The translations under genes and the position numbers were made by a program. From the NCBI GenBank assembly GCA_900315845.1, contig OOHK01000006.1, forward strand, positions 106,144 through 170,143: a stretch of DNA of 64,000 bases. Reading direction: 5' to 3'. Below are positions 7,294-15,577 of this stretch, piece by piece. The notes under the pieces are model-generated. The model was not told the origin of the DNA. It saw nothing but the letters and a program-made list of their open reading frames with translations, and searched no databases. Source of the DNA: Candidatus Avelusimicrobium luingense. GTDB taxonomy: Bacteria; Elusimicrobiota; Elusimicrobia; Elusimicrobiales; Elusimicrobiaceae. The first letter of the stretch is position 1. Each line of letters starts with the position of its first letter.

Positions 7294-8213
7294 GATTGAT
7301 AAATTTTTACCTTGCCGGGCTCTGCTCCGGCCAGCACACGGAACACCCCTTGCATGGGATCCCATGCCAAAAACGGCGGGCTTATCCGTACCGAAACCGG
7401 AACATAGTGAAATAGCGAATTATCCGCCAGCACCGCCCAAACACGTAAAGGTATATCTTTCGGGGCAGATAACGATATATGGTTAAATAATACGTCGGCC
7501 TTGAGTGTTTTAAGTTGCACTTGCGCTTGAGAAGCCCACAAATATTGCGTATTAACCGGATTTAACCAAAACGATGTTGTATCGTCGTAACGCAAAGCAA
7601 AATCAGGGCCATAGATTTTACCGTTTTGCTCTAAAACTTGTTGAGCCCGGGCCAGTTCTTCTTGCGTACCGACCCCTAATATCCGCACCGACGGTACCGG
7701 GACATTTTCCCACACATTACCGGGATGAATAAGCGCCACCGCACCGAACAAATTCGGGTTTTGAGCGACGCGTAGTGCAATTTTAGCCGCGTTTGGCCCT
7801 TGTACGGCCAAAATACGGTTTTCCGGGCCGTTTTTTGTTAAATAGTTAGCATCGGTATAAGGAAGTATTTCATCCGATAAAAACCGTACAATTTTATCGG
7901 CTTTTTGCGTATAATCTTGCTCGGTAAAATTGATTCCCACCACAATAGCCGGATTCCCTTTTTGATAGGCGGCTACGAAAGACGCATCCTCTTTAGGCAC
8001 CAATCCCAAGGCTACTATCACCGGATAATTTTGTTTAAGCGGCACGGAATCTTCCGGTAAGAAAAACGATACCGTATAGGTATTTCCCAACGATTCCGAC
8101 GGGAAATTCACCATTGTTTCCCGCCCGGGGTGAATAAACAAAAGCGATTCATCTTGCGCCTGTATTAAGGGCGCGACACACAACAAACACAGTAATAAAA
8201 ATAGTTTTTTCAT
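7248..8213 (-). CDS. secreted esterase-fold protein with degenerate active site
   Basis: A 321-residue exported protein with a signal peptide ending near residue 19 (LIQA). The segment at residues 109-165 follows the pattern of the putative-esterase (Fes/esterase D) family: FLSDEILPYTDANY, a short strand, the nucleophile elbow, and PNLFGAVALIHPG. At the elbow the family's GxSxG is replaced by VQGPN, so the nucleophile Ser is Gln138. The C-terminal third is a separate beta-rich region. It is most likely a non-catalytic binding or chaperone-like derivative. Its 3' end contains one of the DnaA boxes. It is divergent from the HEAT-repeat gene and has no clear operon partner. Confidence 0.55.
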   Translation of the reverse strand: MKKLFLLLCLLCVAPLIQAQDESLLFIHPGRETMVNFPSESLGNTYTVSFFLPEDSVPLKQNYPVIVALGLVPKEDASFVAAYQKGNPAIVVGINFTEQDYTQKADKIVRFLSDEILPYTDANYLTKNGPENRILAVQGPNAAKIALRVAQNPNLFGAVALIHPGNVWENVPVPSVRILGVGTQEELARAQQVLEQNGKIYGPDFALRYDDTTSFWLNPVNTQYLWASQAQVQLKTLKADVLFNHISLSAPKDIPLRVWAVLADNSLFHYVPVSVRISPPFLAWDPMQGVFRVLAGAEPGKVKIYQSVDKNPFSVKIRLKK

Positions 8214-8260
8214 AGTTGTATTTTAGCATTTGTCCGGCGGAATTGCCTAGTGAATATCAA

Positions 8261-8289
8261 TTTAACCCGGCTTGCAATAATGTTATAAT
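8261..8289 (+). promoter_or_regulatory. sigma70-type promoter of the HEAT-repeat gene / dut
   Basis: TTTAAC (8261-8266), a 17-base spacer and TATAAT (8284-8289). A good AAGGAG ribosome-binding site follows at about 8298 before the ATG at 8310. Confidence 0.6.
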
Positions 8290-8309
8290 AAGTAAATAAG
8301 GAGTTATCT

Positions 8310-9347
8310 ATGAAAAAATTATTATTACTTATTTTAAGTTTTTGTCTTACCGGTGTTGTCCAAGCGGCAACCCCGACCTTGCAAACTGTTTTACCGCTAC
8401 TGCAAAAACACCAGCGCACCGCCGCGGAAAATCAACAAGTCTTATCGTTATTTCGCACCGCTAAAGATCCTAATATCATTTTTGCCGCCGGAGCCAGTTT
8501 AGTAAAAATTCCGCCGCAAAAAAATCAGGAGCCCGCTTTATTTAGTATTTTAATGCGCCAGCAAGATCCGCTTAAACAAACTTTCGCGGCGATTATTCTT
8601 ATTGCGATGGGCAACACGCACGAAGAATTGGCCCCCACCCTAGAAACTGCGTTAAACAGTAAAGACCCCGTCTTGCGCGCTTACACAGCCGCCGCGTACG
8701 CATTTATCCAACCGAAAAACACAAACTATACCGACGAAATTGTACGGTTATATATCTTTGATAACGATTTTGCTTCGCGCGCGCTCAATGTATTAAACGG
8801 TAATGAAACCAACCCGCTTAAAACGCTTAAAAAAGCCGCTGTTTCCACAGATCCTCAAGTCCGCGCTGCTGCGGCCTCGTGGTTGGGCAATTTGCACACC
8901 CAAGCATCCGCCAAGCAACTCTTAAAAATGGCGAAGAAAGAAACGGACCCCGCCACACAAGCCGCTATCGCAACGGCTTTAGCCGCCCAACGAGAATATA
9001 CATTACCGGACGTTAGCAAAGCATTAAGCAAAAATTTCAATTCTCCTTACGCTAACACTGCTGCTTTAGCCCTTGGTTTTATGACGGGCAACGGTATAGA
9101 TGCCGTACGCAAAAACTTAATAAGCACCAATACCAATGCTCATATCAATGCTTCCCGTGCAGCGGCATATATGGCCAATGTTTTATCCAATCCGGATGCG
9201 TTTGCTTATTCGTCCGATCGTGTATTTGATATTCATTTGTTAAAAGGACTCATCGCTCCGTTAAAAGCACTGGAAACATCCGGCAACAACGACGAAAAAA
9301 CCTTTGCGGCCAACGCACTGCGCCAAATTGAAAAACTGATGGAGTAA
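8310..9347 (+). CDS. secreted HEAT-repeat protein
   Basis: A 345-residue protein with a clear signal peptide (positively charged start, Leu-rich core, cleavage after VVQA near residue 19). The remainder is almost entirely helical and Ala-rich, with repeats of about 30 residues typical of HEAT/PBS-lyase repeats, for example DPQVRAAAASWLGNL near 190 and DPATQAAIATALA near 215. Such proteins act as periplasmic scaffolds; no catalytic motif is visible. The gene has its own promoter and ribosome-binding site. dut starts 3 bases after its stop, so they are cotranscribed although functionally unrelated. Exact role unknown. Confidence 0.7.
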   Translation: MKKLLLLILSFCLTGVVQAATPTLQTVLPLLQKHQRTAAENQQVLSLFRTAKDPNIIFAAGASLVKIPPQKNQEPALFSILMRQQDPLKQTFAAIILIAMGNTHEELAPTLETALNSKDPVLRAYTAAAYAFIQPKNTNYTDEIVRLYIFDNDFASRALNVLNGNETNPLKTLKKAAVSTDPQVRAAAASWLGNLHTQASAKQLLKMAKKETDPATQAAIATALAAQREYTLPDVSKALSKNFNSPYANTAALALGFMTGNGIDAVRKNLISTNTNAHINASRAAAYMANVLSNPDAFAYSSDRVFDIHLLKGLIAPLKALETSGNNDEKTFAANALRQIEKLME

Positions 9348-9350
9348 CTT

Positions 9351-9779
9351 ATGCAACCTGTCATTAAAGTAAAAAAATTAGATTCACAAGCCAAATTACC
9401 CCTTCGGGCCCACGATACCGATTCCGGTGCCGATTTATTTGCACTTACCCGCACCGTTTTACCCCCCCACGCCGTCACACATGTTCATACGGGCGTATGC
9501 GTGGAACTGCCGGAGCAAACTTCCGGTATTATTTGGGGAAAGAGTTCGGTAGAGAGTAAAGGTATCAAAGCCATGGCAGGACTTGTAGATGCCCCGTACC
9601 GCGGTGAACTAATTGTCTGTATGTATAACTTAAATGACACGGAATTTGTGTTTGAAGCCGGACAAAAAGTAGCACAACTAGTCGTCTTACCAACATTATA
9701 TCCGTCTTTTGTGCAGGCCGAAGAAATCAGCCAAACTTCGCGCGGCAGCGGCGGTTTCGGCAGCACGGGCAGTAAATAA
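9351..9779 (+). CDS. dut: dUTP diphosphatase
   Basis: Hydrolyses dUTP to dUMP and pyrophosphate, keeping uracil out of DNA and feeding thymidylate synthesis. All five trimeric dUTPase motifs can be read: DSGADL (motif 1), WGKSSVESKGI (motif 2, usually GRSSxAxxxG), VDAPYRGEL (motif 3 with the catalytic Asp and Tyr), GQKVAQLV (motif 4) and RGSGGFGSTG (motif 5). The length of 142 aa is standard. Motif 2 is somewhat unusual with Trp in front. It follows the HEAT gene by 3 bases and is closed by a strong terminator. Confidence 0.95.
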   Translation: MQPVIKVKKLDSQAKLPLRAHDTDSGADLFALTRTVLPPHAVTHVHTGVCVELPEQTSGIIWGKSSVESKGIKAMAGLVDAPYRGELIVCMYNLNDTEFVFEAGQKVAQLVVLPTLYPSFVQAEEISQTSRGSGGFGSTGSK

Positions 9780-9798
9780 ATTAGTTTTCATACCCACA

Positions 9799-9826
9799 AA
9801 AAACCCGGCCAACAGACCGGGTTTTT
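9799..9826. terminator. bidirectional terminator between dut and pilin
   Basis: A perfect 10-bp stem AAAAACCCGG / CCGGGTTTTT (9799-9808 with 9817-9826). It has A and T runs on both sides, serving the convergent genes dut and the pilin at 9844. Confidence 0.85.
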
Positions 9827-9843
9827 CGTTTTCAAAATAGTGT

Positions 9844-10299
9844 CTATCTTGTCTCAAATCCGGAATCCTGTAACGTTTTGCAAATGTAAGAACCCATATC
9901 CGTTTCCGACTTGCAAATGGACTTGCCGTGTTTATCTTCGGAAAAACGATTATATATCGTCAGATGATATAATTTTTCTCCTCCGGAGATACGGTCTATC
10001 TCCAACGATTTTCCGCCACTGATATCGTACACAAAATCTTTGGTTTGGAAGGTACTATCATCAATCCATTGTCCCCCGCCGACTTGAACATCTAAAAATT
10101 GTTTTGTAGTCGGCCATACATTGGGATTAGTTAAAAAAGCCCTGTTCATAGCGTCCACAATAGTTCGGGCGGTAGATAATACTTCAACCGTGCGGGAGCG
10201 CTCCACCGATTTGCTATATTGCGGCAATGCAATAGCGGCCAACATCCCGGCAATAAATACTACAATCAACAATTCTGTTAATGTAAAACCTTGTTTCAT
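9844..10299 (-). CDS. type IV pilin-like protein (orphan)
   Basis: A 151-residue prepilin-like protein. The leader MKQG is followed by FTLTELLIVVF, with the canonical Gly at -1 and Glu at +5, and a hydrophobic N-terminal helix to LPQYSKSVE. The helix sequence is less like the consensus shared by the other scattered pilins. The C-terminal domain is short with two Cys residues (SICKSETDMGSYICK) spaced as in a small disulfide loop near the end. It has a GGAGAA ribosome-binding site and is convergent with dut. It is presumably a substrate of the pilus machine encoded at 34-47 kb. Confidence 0.8.
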   Translation of the reverse strand: MKQGFTLTELLIVVFIAGMLAAIALPQYSKSVERSRTVEVLSTARTIVDAMNRAFLTNPNVWPTTKQFLDVQVGGGQWIDDSTFQTKDFVYDISGGKSLEIDRISGGEKLYHLTIYNRFSEDKHGKSICKSETDMGSYICKTLQDSGFETR

Positions 10300-10405
10300 A
10301 AATTCTCCTATTAAGTAAGTTTCTTTTATGGTATAAAATAGCCGAGGCGAAAAACAAGTATTTTTTCATCATAGGAAACGGCTAAAATTTGCTATGATGT
10401 AATAT

Positions 10406-11233
10406 ATGCAAAAAACCATTAAAATCGGCACCTATCAAATTTCCAACACACGCCCGCTGGCCTTCATGGCGGGAACGTGTGTAATTGAAAGTGAAAAACA
10501 TTATTTAGACACCGCCAAAAAACTTCAACATATTTTAGCGGCCACCAAACACCCGTTTATTTTGAAAGCCTCTTTTGATAAAGCCAACCGCACGTCGGTA
10601 AATGCGTATCGCGGGCCGGGGTTGGAAAAAGGAATCGCTATTTTGCAAAAAGCGAAAGAACTAACCGGACTTCCCATTTTAGTAGATGTACATGAACCGT
10701 TCCAAGCGCAGGCCGTCGCGCGCGTAGCCGATGTGTTACAAATTCCGGCGTTTTTATGCCGCCAAACCGATTTGTTACTTGCCTGTGCCGATACCGGCAA
10801 AGTGATTAACGTCAAAAAAGGTCAATTCTTAGCCCCCGGTGCTATGGAACAAGTGATTAAAAAAATAGAATCTCGCGGTAATCACCGCATTATGCTCACG
10901 GAACGCGGAGCGAGTTTCGGTTATGGTGATTTGGTGGTAGATATGCGCTCTTTAGAAATTATGAAAGGATTTGGATACCCGGTTATTTTTGATGCCACGC
11001 ACTCGGTACAACGCCCCGGCGCACTCGGCACAGCCACCGGTGGCAATCGTGCGATGGCCCCGGTACTTGCCAAAGCAGCGGTAGCACTAGGAATTGCAGG
11101 GGTGTTCTTTGAAGCCCACCCCACGCCGGACACCGCCCTTTCCGACGGGCCAAACTCGTTAGATTTCAAATTAACCGCCAAGATGGCACAACAACTCTGC
11201 CAAATTGACAAATTAGTCAAACGGTTCAAATAA
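10406..11233 (+). CDS. kdsA: 3-deoxy-D-manno-octulosonate 8-phosphate synthase
   Basis: Condenses phosphoenolpyruvate with arabinose 5-phosphate to give KDO 8-phosphate for the lipopolysaccharide inner core. The 275-residue TIM barrel shows AGTCVIES near residue 22, KASFDKANRTS near 55, the FGYGDLVVDMRS loop and ATHSVQRPG. Cys25 occupies the position that is Cys in metal-dependent enzymes (Aquifex type) and Asn in the metal-independent E. coli type. With the His, Glu and Asp ligands also present, a metal-dependent enzyme is inferred. A TATGAT box ends 7 bases before the ATG and there is no ribosome-binding site, suggesting a leaderless message. Its stop overlaps the next gene by one base, joining it to the lpt genes. 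Confidence 0.95.
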   Translation: MQKTIKIGTYQISNTRPLAFMAGTCVIESEKHYLDTAKKLQHILAATKHPFILKASFDKANRTSVNAYRGPGLEKGIAILQKAKELTGLPILVDVHEPFQAQAVARVADVLQIPAFLCRQTDLLLACADTGKVINVKKGQFLAPGAMEQVIKKIESRGNHRIMLTERGASFGYGDLVVDMRSLEIMKGFGYPVIFDATHSVQRPGALGTATGGNRAMAPVLAKAAVALGIAGVFFEAHPTPDTALSDGPNSLDFKLTAKMAQQLCQIDKLVKRFK

Positions 11234-11760
11234 TGAAAAAATGGATTTTCTTTAGTTCACTTCTAGTATTAGCGGCCTGTGCAAAACAGGAGCCCTTTGC
11301 ACCCAATGAAAATACGGACGTGCAAATGGCACACCGTGTATCTATTTTTGAATCTAAAGATAGTCAAAAACAATGGTTGCTGACCGCCGACGCGGTAGAT
11401 TTTTCAGGGCTGACTACCGCCACGTTAAAAAACCCGCAATTACTGCTTAAACAAGACGGTAAAGACAGCGCAATCGTAAGCGGCGACACGGGCACGTTTG
11501 ATTATCCTAACAAACTCATTACGATTGAAGGTGATGCTAAAATTAACGCGGTTATGGAAAAAACACTTATTTCCACCGAACGATTTTTTTATGATGTGAA
11601 CAAAGACCGCGTATGGTCCGACAGAAAAACAACTATTACCCGCGGGAGTGCTAAATCAGTAGCGCGCGGGGGTATAGAAACCGATTCAAAACTCATTAAA
11701 ATCGAACTTAAACAACAAACCACCCGCGTTCCCAAAAACGCCAGTGAATTAAAAAGATAA
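11233..11760 (+). CDS. lptC: LptC-like LPS export lipoprotein
   Basis: A 175-residue protein with a lipoprotein signal (lipobox LAAC, Cys at about 16) and a single OstA/LptC-type beta-jellyroll. Visible cues are WLLTADAVDF, the 'sGDtGtfDYPNKLITIEGDAKI' region and repeated short beta strands. LptC hands LPS from the LptBFG transporter to LptA. The usual LptC is anchored by a transmembrane helix; here anchoring by a lipid is predicted. It overlaps both kdsA and lptA by one base (TAATG), so all are translated together. Confidence 0.8.
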   Translation: MKKWIFFSSLLVLAACAKQEPFAPNENTDVQMAHRVSIFESKDSQKQWLLTADAVDFSGLTTATLKNPQLLLKQDGKDSAIVSGDTGTFDYPNKLITIEGDAKINAVMEKTLISTERFFYDVNKDRVWSDRKTTITRGSAKSVARGGIETDSKLIKIELKQQTTRVPKNASELKR

Positions 11761-12656
11761 TGCATAAAACTTTATTATTGACATTACTTTGCAGCCTGTG
11801 TTTGGCGAGTGCTTGCCGGACGGTAAAAATAGACACTCCTGTCACTAAAACCGTTCATCCCAAGCCGACTATTTTACAAGCCAAACAATCGCTGGCTACT
11901 AAAAAACTATCCAATAGCGATATTCCCCCCGTTTTGGGCGGGCTTGTCAAAAGCGATAGTTGGGTCATCTATAAAGATAAACAACAAGAAGAATTTGTCG
12001 GCAACGTCTCTTACGATAACGGCGCCTATATTTTCCGCGCCGACTATGCCTTATCCGAACGAGCCAAAAATATGTTTTCCGCACGCGGCAATGTCTTTTT
12101 ACGCCAAAATAACCCCGACGGGGTATTTTATGAAGTCCACGCCGCACGCGGATTTTACAATTACAATACGCAAACCGGGCAACTCTACGGAAATAAAAAA
12201 GAACCGGTCCGTTTAATTTACTACGACGGAAAAGGACAAACCGTTACCGCAACGGCCAAGCAGGCTCAATTTAATTTAAACGAACGCATCTATATTTTAT
12301 CCGGCGATGCTTATATTTTACGCGAAACGAAGGAAGAAACACTAACGGTTACCGCACAAAAAGTAACGCTTAAACAATTTCAAAATTATGCACTTTTGGA
12401 AGGCGGAGCCACTTTAAGCGATACCAAACGCACCTTGTCCGCCGATACCATTGAATATGACGGCGAGCATAATTCCGCCGTAGCATACGGGCAACGCCCT
12501 TTATTACAAGGCGAAACCGAGCAAGGCACATTCGCCGTTATCGCCGATCAAGTACAAAGCGATAAAGACGGACAACAAATCAATTTGTCGGGAAAAGTAC
12601 AAGGGTGGATTGTTTCGCCCGAAATTAATGATTCAAAAATCAATACGAAATTTTAG
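11760..12656 (+). CDS. lptA: LptA/OstA-like LPS transport protein, long, probably lipoprotein
   Basis: A 298-residue exported protein with a lipoprotein-like signal (ending SAC at residue 19) and an OstA-like beta-jellyroll array. Characteristic strands include AKQAQFNLNERIYILSGDAYI and ALLEGGATLSDTKRTLSADTIEYDGE, each with the alternating pattern of the LptA fold. It is longer than the usual LptA (about 180 aa) by roughly one extra N-terminal OstA segment. It would form the periplasmic LPS bridge. The gene order kdsA-lptC-lptA-lptB is classical. Lipid anchoring of LptA would be unusual and is inferred from the signal only. Confidence 0.8.
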   Translation: MHKTLLLTLLCSLCLASACRTVKIDTPVTKTVHPKPTILQAKQSLATKKLSNSDIPPVLGGLVKSDSWVIYKDKQQEEFVGNVSYDNGAYIFRADYALSERAKNMFSARGNVFLRQNNPDGVFYEVHAARGFYNYNTQTGQLYGNKKEPVRLIYYDGKGQTVTATAKQAQFNLNERIYILSGDAYILRETKEETLTVTAQKVTLKQFQNYALLEGGATLSDTKRTLSADTIEYDGEHNSAVAYGQRPLLQGETEQGTFAVIADQVQSDKDGQQINLSGKVQGWIVSPEINDSKINTKF

Positions 12657-12665
12657 GAACTAACT

Positions 12666-13385
12666 ATGCAACTACGTAGCGAAAAAATTGTCAAAGTATA
12701 TAAAGACCGTATGGTCGTAAAAGGCGTGGATATTCACGTTAAATCAGGTGAAATTGTCGGCTTGCTGGGGCCTAACGGCGCCGGGAAAACCACCTCTTTT
12801 TATATGCTCGTCGGGTTTATCCGGCCCACGGAAGGGCGCGTATTTATTGACGATGACGATGTCACTTCGTTACCGATGTATGAACGGGCGCGCCACGGAT
12901 TAGGCTATTTAGCCCAAGAACCCACCATTTTTAAGGGGCTAACGGTAGAAGAAAATTTGTTGGCTATATTAGAGCGTATTTCCAATGATAAACATGCCCA
13001 AAAGCACCGCGTAGAAGAATTGTTAAACGAATTTGGCTTAACTAAACTGGCCAAGCAAAAAGCGTGGACTTTATCCGGCGGTGAAAAACGGCGTATGGAA
13101 ATTGCACGTTGTATGATCAGCAACCCTAAAATCATTTTGTTAGATGAGCCGTTTGTCGGTATTGACCCAATTACGGTGGCGGATTTACGCCAAATGATTT
13201 TTAAACTTAAAGATAAAGGTATCGGCGTTTTAATCACCGATCACAACGTGCGCGAAACCTTGCCGCTAACAGAACGCGCTTATCTTATTTACGACGGGAA
13301 AATATTAGTAGAAGGCGACCAAAACACCTTGCTTAATGATACCAATGCCCGCCGCTTATATTTAGGCGAAGATTTCAAAATGTAG
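12666..13385 (+). CDS. lptB: LPS export ABC transporter ATPase LptB
   Basis: A 239-residue ABC ATPase powering LPS extraction by LptFG. Walker A is GPNGAGKTT near residue 37, the signature is LSGGEKRRMEIAR near 138, Walker B is IILLDEPFVGIDP near 157, and the switch His lies in ITDHNVRETL. The FVGIDP and DHNVRETL wording is characteristic of LptB among ABC ATPases. It begins 9 bases after lptA. The membrane partners LptF and LptG are not in this window. Confidence 0.95.
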   Translation: MQLRSEKIVKVYKDRMVVKGVDIHVKSGEIVGLLGPNGAGKTTSFYMLVGFIRPTEGRVFIDDDDVTSLPMYERARHGLGYLAQEPTIFKGLTVEENLLAILERISNDKHAQKHRVEELLNEFGLTKLAKQKAWTLSGGEKRRMEIARCMISNPKIILLDEPFVGIDPITVADLRQMIFKLKDKGIGVLITDHNVRETLPLTERAYLIYDGKILVEGDQNTLLNDTNARRLYLGEDFKM

Positions 13386-13390
13386 TTCTC

Positions 13391-13457
13391 GCCGAACGGG
13401 CACGCGGCCTTAAACCGCTTTCTGCTTTTTTACTACCTTCCGTCAGACGGTTTGTTT
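13391..13457. repeat. 67-bp intergenic repeat, copy 1
   Basis: The first of two near-identical 67-bp direct repeats downstream of lptB. It begins GCCGAACGGGCACGCGGCC and ends CAGACGGTTTGTTT, and differs from copy 2 at three positions. A short inverted pair AAACCG/CGGTTT lies inside. The reverse strand is open in one frame across the unit. Confidence 0.8.
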
Positions 13458-13478
13458 GTTAGTTTACAACGATTAAAT

Positions 13479-13545
13479 GCCGAACGGGCACGCGGCCTTA
13501 AACCGCTTTGTGCCTTTTTACTACCTTCTGTCAGACGGTTTGTTT
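13479..13545. repeat. 67-bp intergenic repeat, copy 2
   Basis: The second copy starts 88 bp after the first, with 64 of 67 positions identical. The unit lies outside any recognised gene, between lptB and the convergent Cys-rich gene, and may be a dispersed genomic repeat. Confidence 0.8.
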
Positions 13546-13590
13546 ATAACCATTAGAAGTCGGATAGGCATTTGGATACAAGGTACATAA

Positions 13591-13625
13591 AAAAATACCG
13601 CTTTGTTTAACAAAGCGGTATTTTT
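13591..13625. terminator. bidirectional terminator
   Basis: A perfect 15-bp stem AAAAATACCGCTTTG / CAAAGCGGTATTTTT (13591-13605 with 13611-13625), loop TTTAA. It serves the lptB operon and the reverse-strand gene at 13640. Confidence 0.9.
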
Positions 13626-13639
13626 CTTTTATAACATTC

Positions 13640-14935
13640 TTACGGAAAAGCAGGTTCTGTACCATAGTTCCAACATTTGTGCCTTATGGGTACACATTTC
13701 TTACAATGCAAGGGATTGGCATGCATGCAAGGCATGGTAGAACGCGTTTCCCGAGTTGTATAAGAATTCCCTTTATGAGAGATTAAGTTACAAGAAGGCA
13801 CAATAGGCATTAGTTGGGTAGAGCATTCGCCATTTGTTGCAGCGCCCCAATCTTCATAAGTTCTCCAATGCATACACGGTTCATAATCCCACCGCAATGA
13901 TGAGGTACCCATTCCTTGATTACAGGTTGTATATTCTCTTCTAACGGCCGTTCCTCTCCATTCAGTGCTTCCTAAAGCCGCCGAACAAGATTTAGTTTGT
14001 GCAAACAAAGGCGTATGAGGAGACTCATATACTATACAATGGCTCAAATCTTCATCATTTGTCCACGTACAGGGCTCACTGTTACAATTACAAGAAGGAG
14101 TCGGTATAGCCTGCCCGCAAACGCCCATAGTCATAGGATCAACTAAACCTGTGGCACGGGTAATAAATCTTCCCGGGGCGGCTCCTTGCCAAGACACATA
14201 TGTAAGGTACGAACCGAACTGTGCGCGAAATTCATGCCCAGTTTCCGGCGAATTAGCCAACGTCAATACATCTTGTAACGTACAGGCACGAGGTTGAGTC
14301 GGGCGAGTGCTTTCCTCACAACCTAAAACCCCACCACACGTTAAATATACAGACTTGGTTGTACTTTTACCCAATGCTATTTCTGCCCATTCCATCTTAC
14401 CGGAACTTCCGGAATACGCAGTTTTACAAGAAGGGAATGTCTTTTGGGTAGTACTTCCGGTTAAACCAAACAATTTTAACGTGCCCGACACATACATCGT
14501 ATTACTGTTCATACTATATGAATTGCTTATTTGCGGAATATAGACTTTATTAAAAAGCAACTGGGCCCCCTCACGATTGGTCGAGGAGCCGCCCCCTATT
14601 TCCACAGACGGAACTGTTTGTTTAGTAATAGCCAACGTCGTTCCTTCGGGGGCTTCTAAATTTAATGTCCCGCTTTTCATAATGAATTGACCGGGCGTTG
14701 TTCCATTAGCCGCTACCACATTAAGAGCGCGGGTAGAATTAGGCATAGAAGAACTACCCAATTCCAACTGACATTCTTGCGAAGTCAAGCCGATATCCAT
14801 TTGTTGGGCTACATTTACATTGCTATACGATACATACGGTACCGGGAAGTATGTTACCATACTGATATTATTTTTTTGCTGGGCAAAACACAATACCGGT
14901 AACAATACAAAAAAGAACACAGAAAACTTTTTCAT
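13640..14935 (-). CDS. secreted Cys-rich surface protein, unknown family
   Basis: A 431-residue protein with a signal peptide ending near residue 18 (CFAQ). The N-terminal half is Ser/Thr/Asn-rich and beta-like (EIGGGSSTNREGAQLLFNK). The C-terminal half carries about 20 Cys, often with Trp and Thr nearby (PCTWTNDEDLSHC, EPCMHWRTYEDWG, HCKKCVP), resembling disulfide-stabilised extracellular repeats. I recognise no named domain. The style recalls the Cys-rich protein at the right edge of the window. A TATAAT box at 14956-14961 (reverse) and an AGGAG site precede it. An adhesin or pilus-associated surface protein is plausible but unproven. Confidence 0.55.
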   Translation of the reverse strand: MKKFSVFFFVLLPVLCFAQQKNNISMVTYFPVPYVSYSNVNVAQQMDIGLTSQECQLELGSSSMPNSTRALNVVAANGTTPGQFIMKSGTLNLEAPEGTTLAITKQTVPSVEIGGGSSTNREGAQLLFNKVYIPQISNSYSMNSNTMYVSGTLKLFGLTGSTTQKTFPSCKTAYSGSSGKMEWAEIALGKSTTKSVYLTCGGVLGCEESTRPTQPRACTLQDVLTLANSPETGHEFRAQFGSYLTYVSWQGAAPGRFITRATGLVDPMTMGVCGQAIPTPSCNCNSEPCTWTNDEDLSHCIVYESPHTPLFAQTKSCSAALGSTEWRGTAVRREYTTCNQGMGTSSLRWDYEPCMHWRTYEDWGAATNGECSTQLMPIVPSCNLISHKGNSYTTRETRSTMPCMHANPLHCKKCVPIRHKCWNYGTEPAFP

Positions 14936-15024
14936 ATATTCACTCCTGAAAATAAATTATACTTTCCTTAACTTATATTTTAACTAAATTTTACAAAAAA
15001 TCAATATATTTTTTACAATTCCTA

Positions 15025-15561
15025 CTAGGAAGCGTACGGCGTAGCCCCTTCTGTATACAAATCTAACGATTCGCAAACGGCTTTGCTCGACGCAATATCC
15101 CCCGGACTATAACAAGCTAGCGAGGCGCCTTTCCCGGCGGTGCCTTTTACATACGGATTCCAAATAATATAATCGTATTTACTTTCCGCTCCTGTACGTT
15201 TGGCCGTTACACCCGGGCAAGGCGTTCCCGGAATAAGCACTCCGGTAGCATCGTTAATAGAATAAGTAAAATCACGTGTCATAATCTTCGTTTCATTACC
15301 ACTCACAATCGTTGCCGAAGTATGCGCTAAGGTTACAGACAACTTTTGAAACCCTTGCGGACACACATTATCCACACTACCTGTCCGCCCGGCAGAATAC
15401 GTATATACAGCATCATTAAATGCTTTTAGGGCTGTCATGGCTTCCGTGGCTCTGGCACGCTCTAACGAACGCATATATTGCGGCAAGGCCATGCTAGTCA
15501 AAACACCGATAATAACCACCGCTACTAACAACTCCATCATGGTAAAACCTTTTTGATTCAT
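15025..15561 (-). CDS. type IV pilin-like protein in the dap operon
   Basis: A 178-residue prepilin-like protein. The leader MNQKG is followed by FTMMELLVAVV with Glu at +5 and a hydrophobic helix ending LPQYMRSLE. The globular part contains four Cys (VCPQGF, PCPGV, ACYSPG, VCESLD). It starts 16 bases after the dapL stop in the same direction with its own AGGAGA site, so it is likely read from the dapF-dapL transcript, unlike most other scattered pilins, which are convergent with a neighbour. Possible function: subunit or minor component of the pilus. Confidence 0.8.
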   Translation of the reverse strand: MNQKGFTMMELLVAVVIIGVLTSMALPQYMRSLERARATEAMTALKAFNDAVYTYSAGRTGSVDNVCPQGFQKLSVTLAHTSATIVSGNETKIMTRDFTYSINDATGVLIPGTPCPGVTAKRTGAESKYDYIIWNPYVKGTAGKGASLACYSPGDIASSKAVCESLDLYTEGATPYAS

Positions 15562-15577
15562 ATTTTCTCCTTAATTA

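Noticed and set aside
13391..13545. CRISPR-like array
   Set aside because: Only two units with a 21-bp gap and no cas genes; unit length and spacing do not fit.
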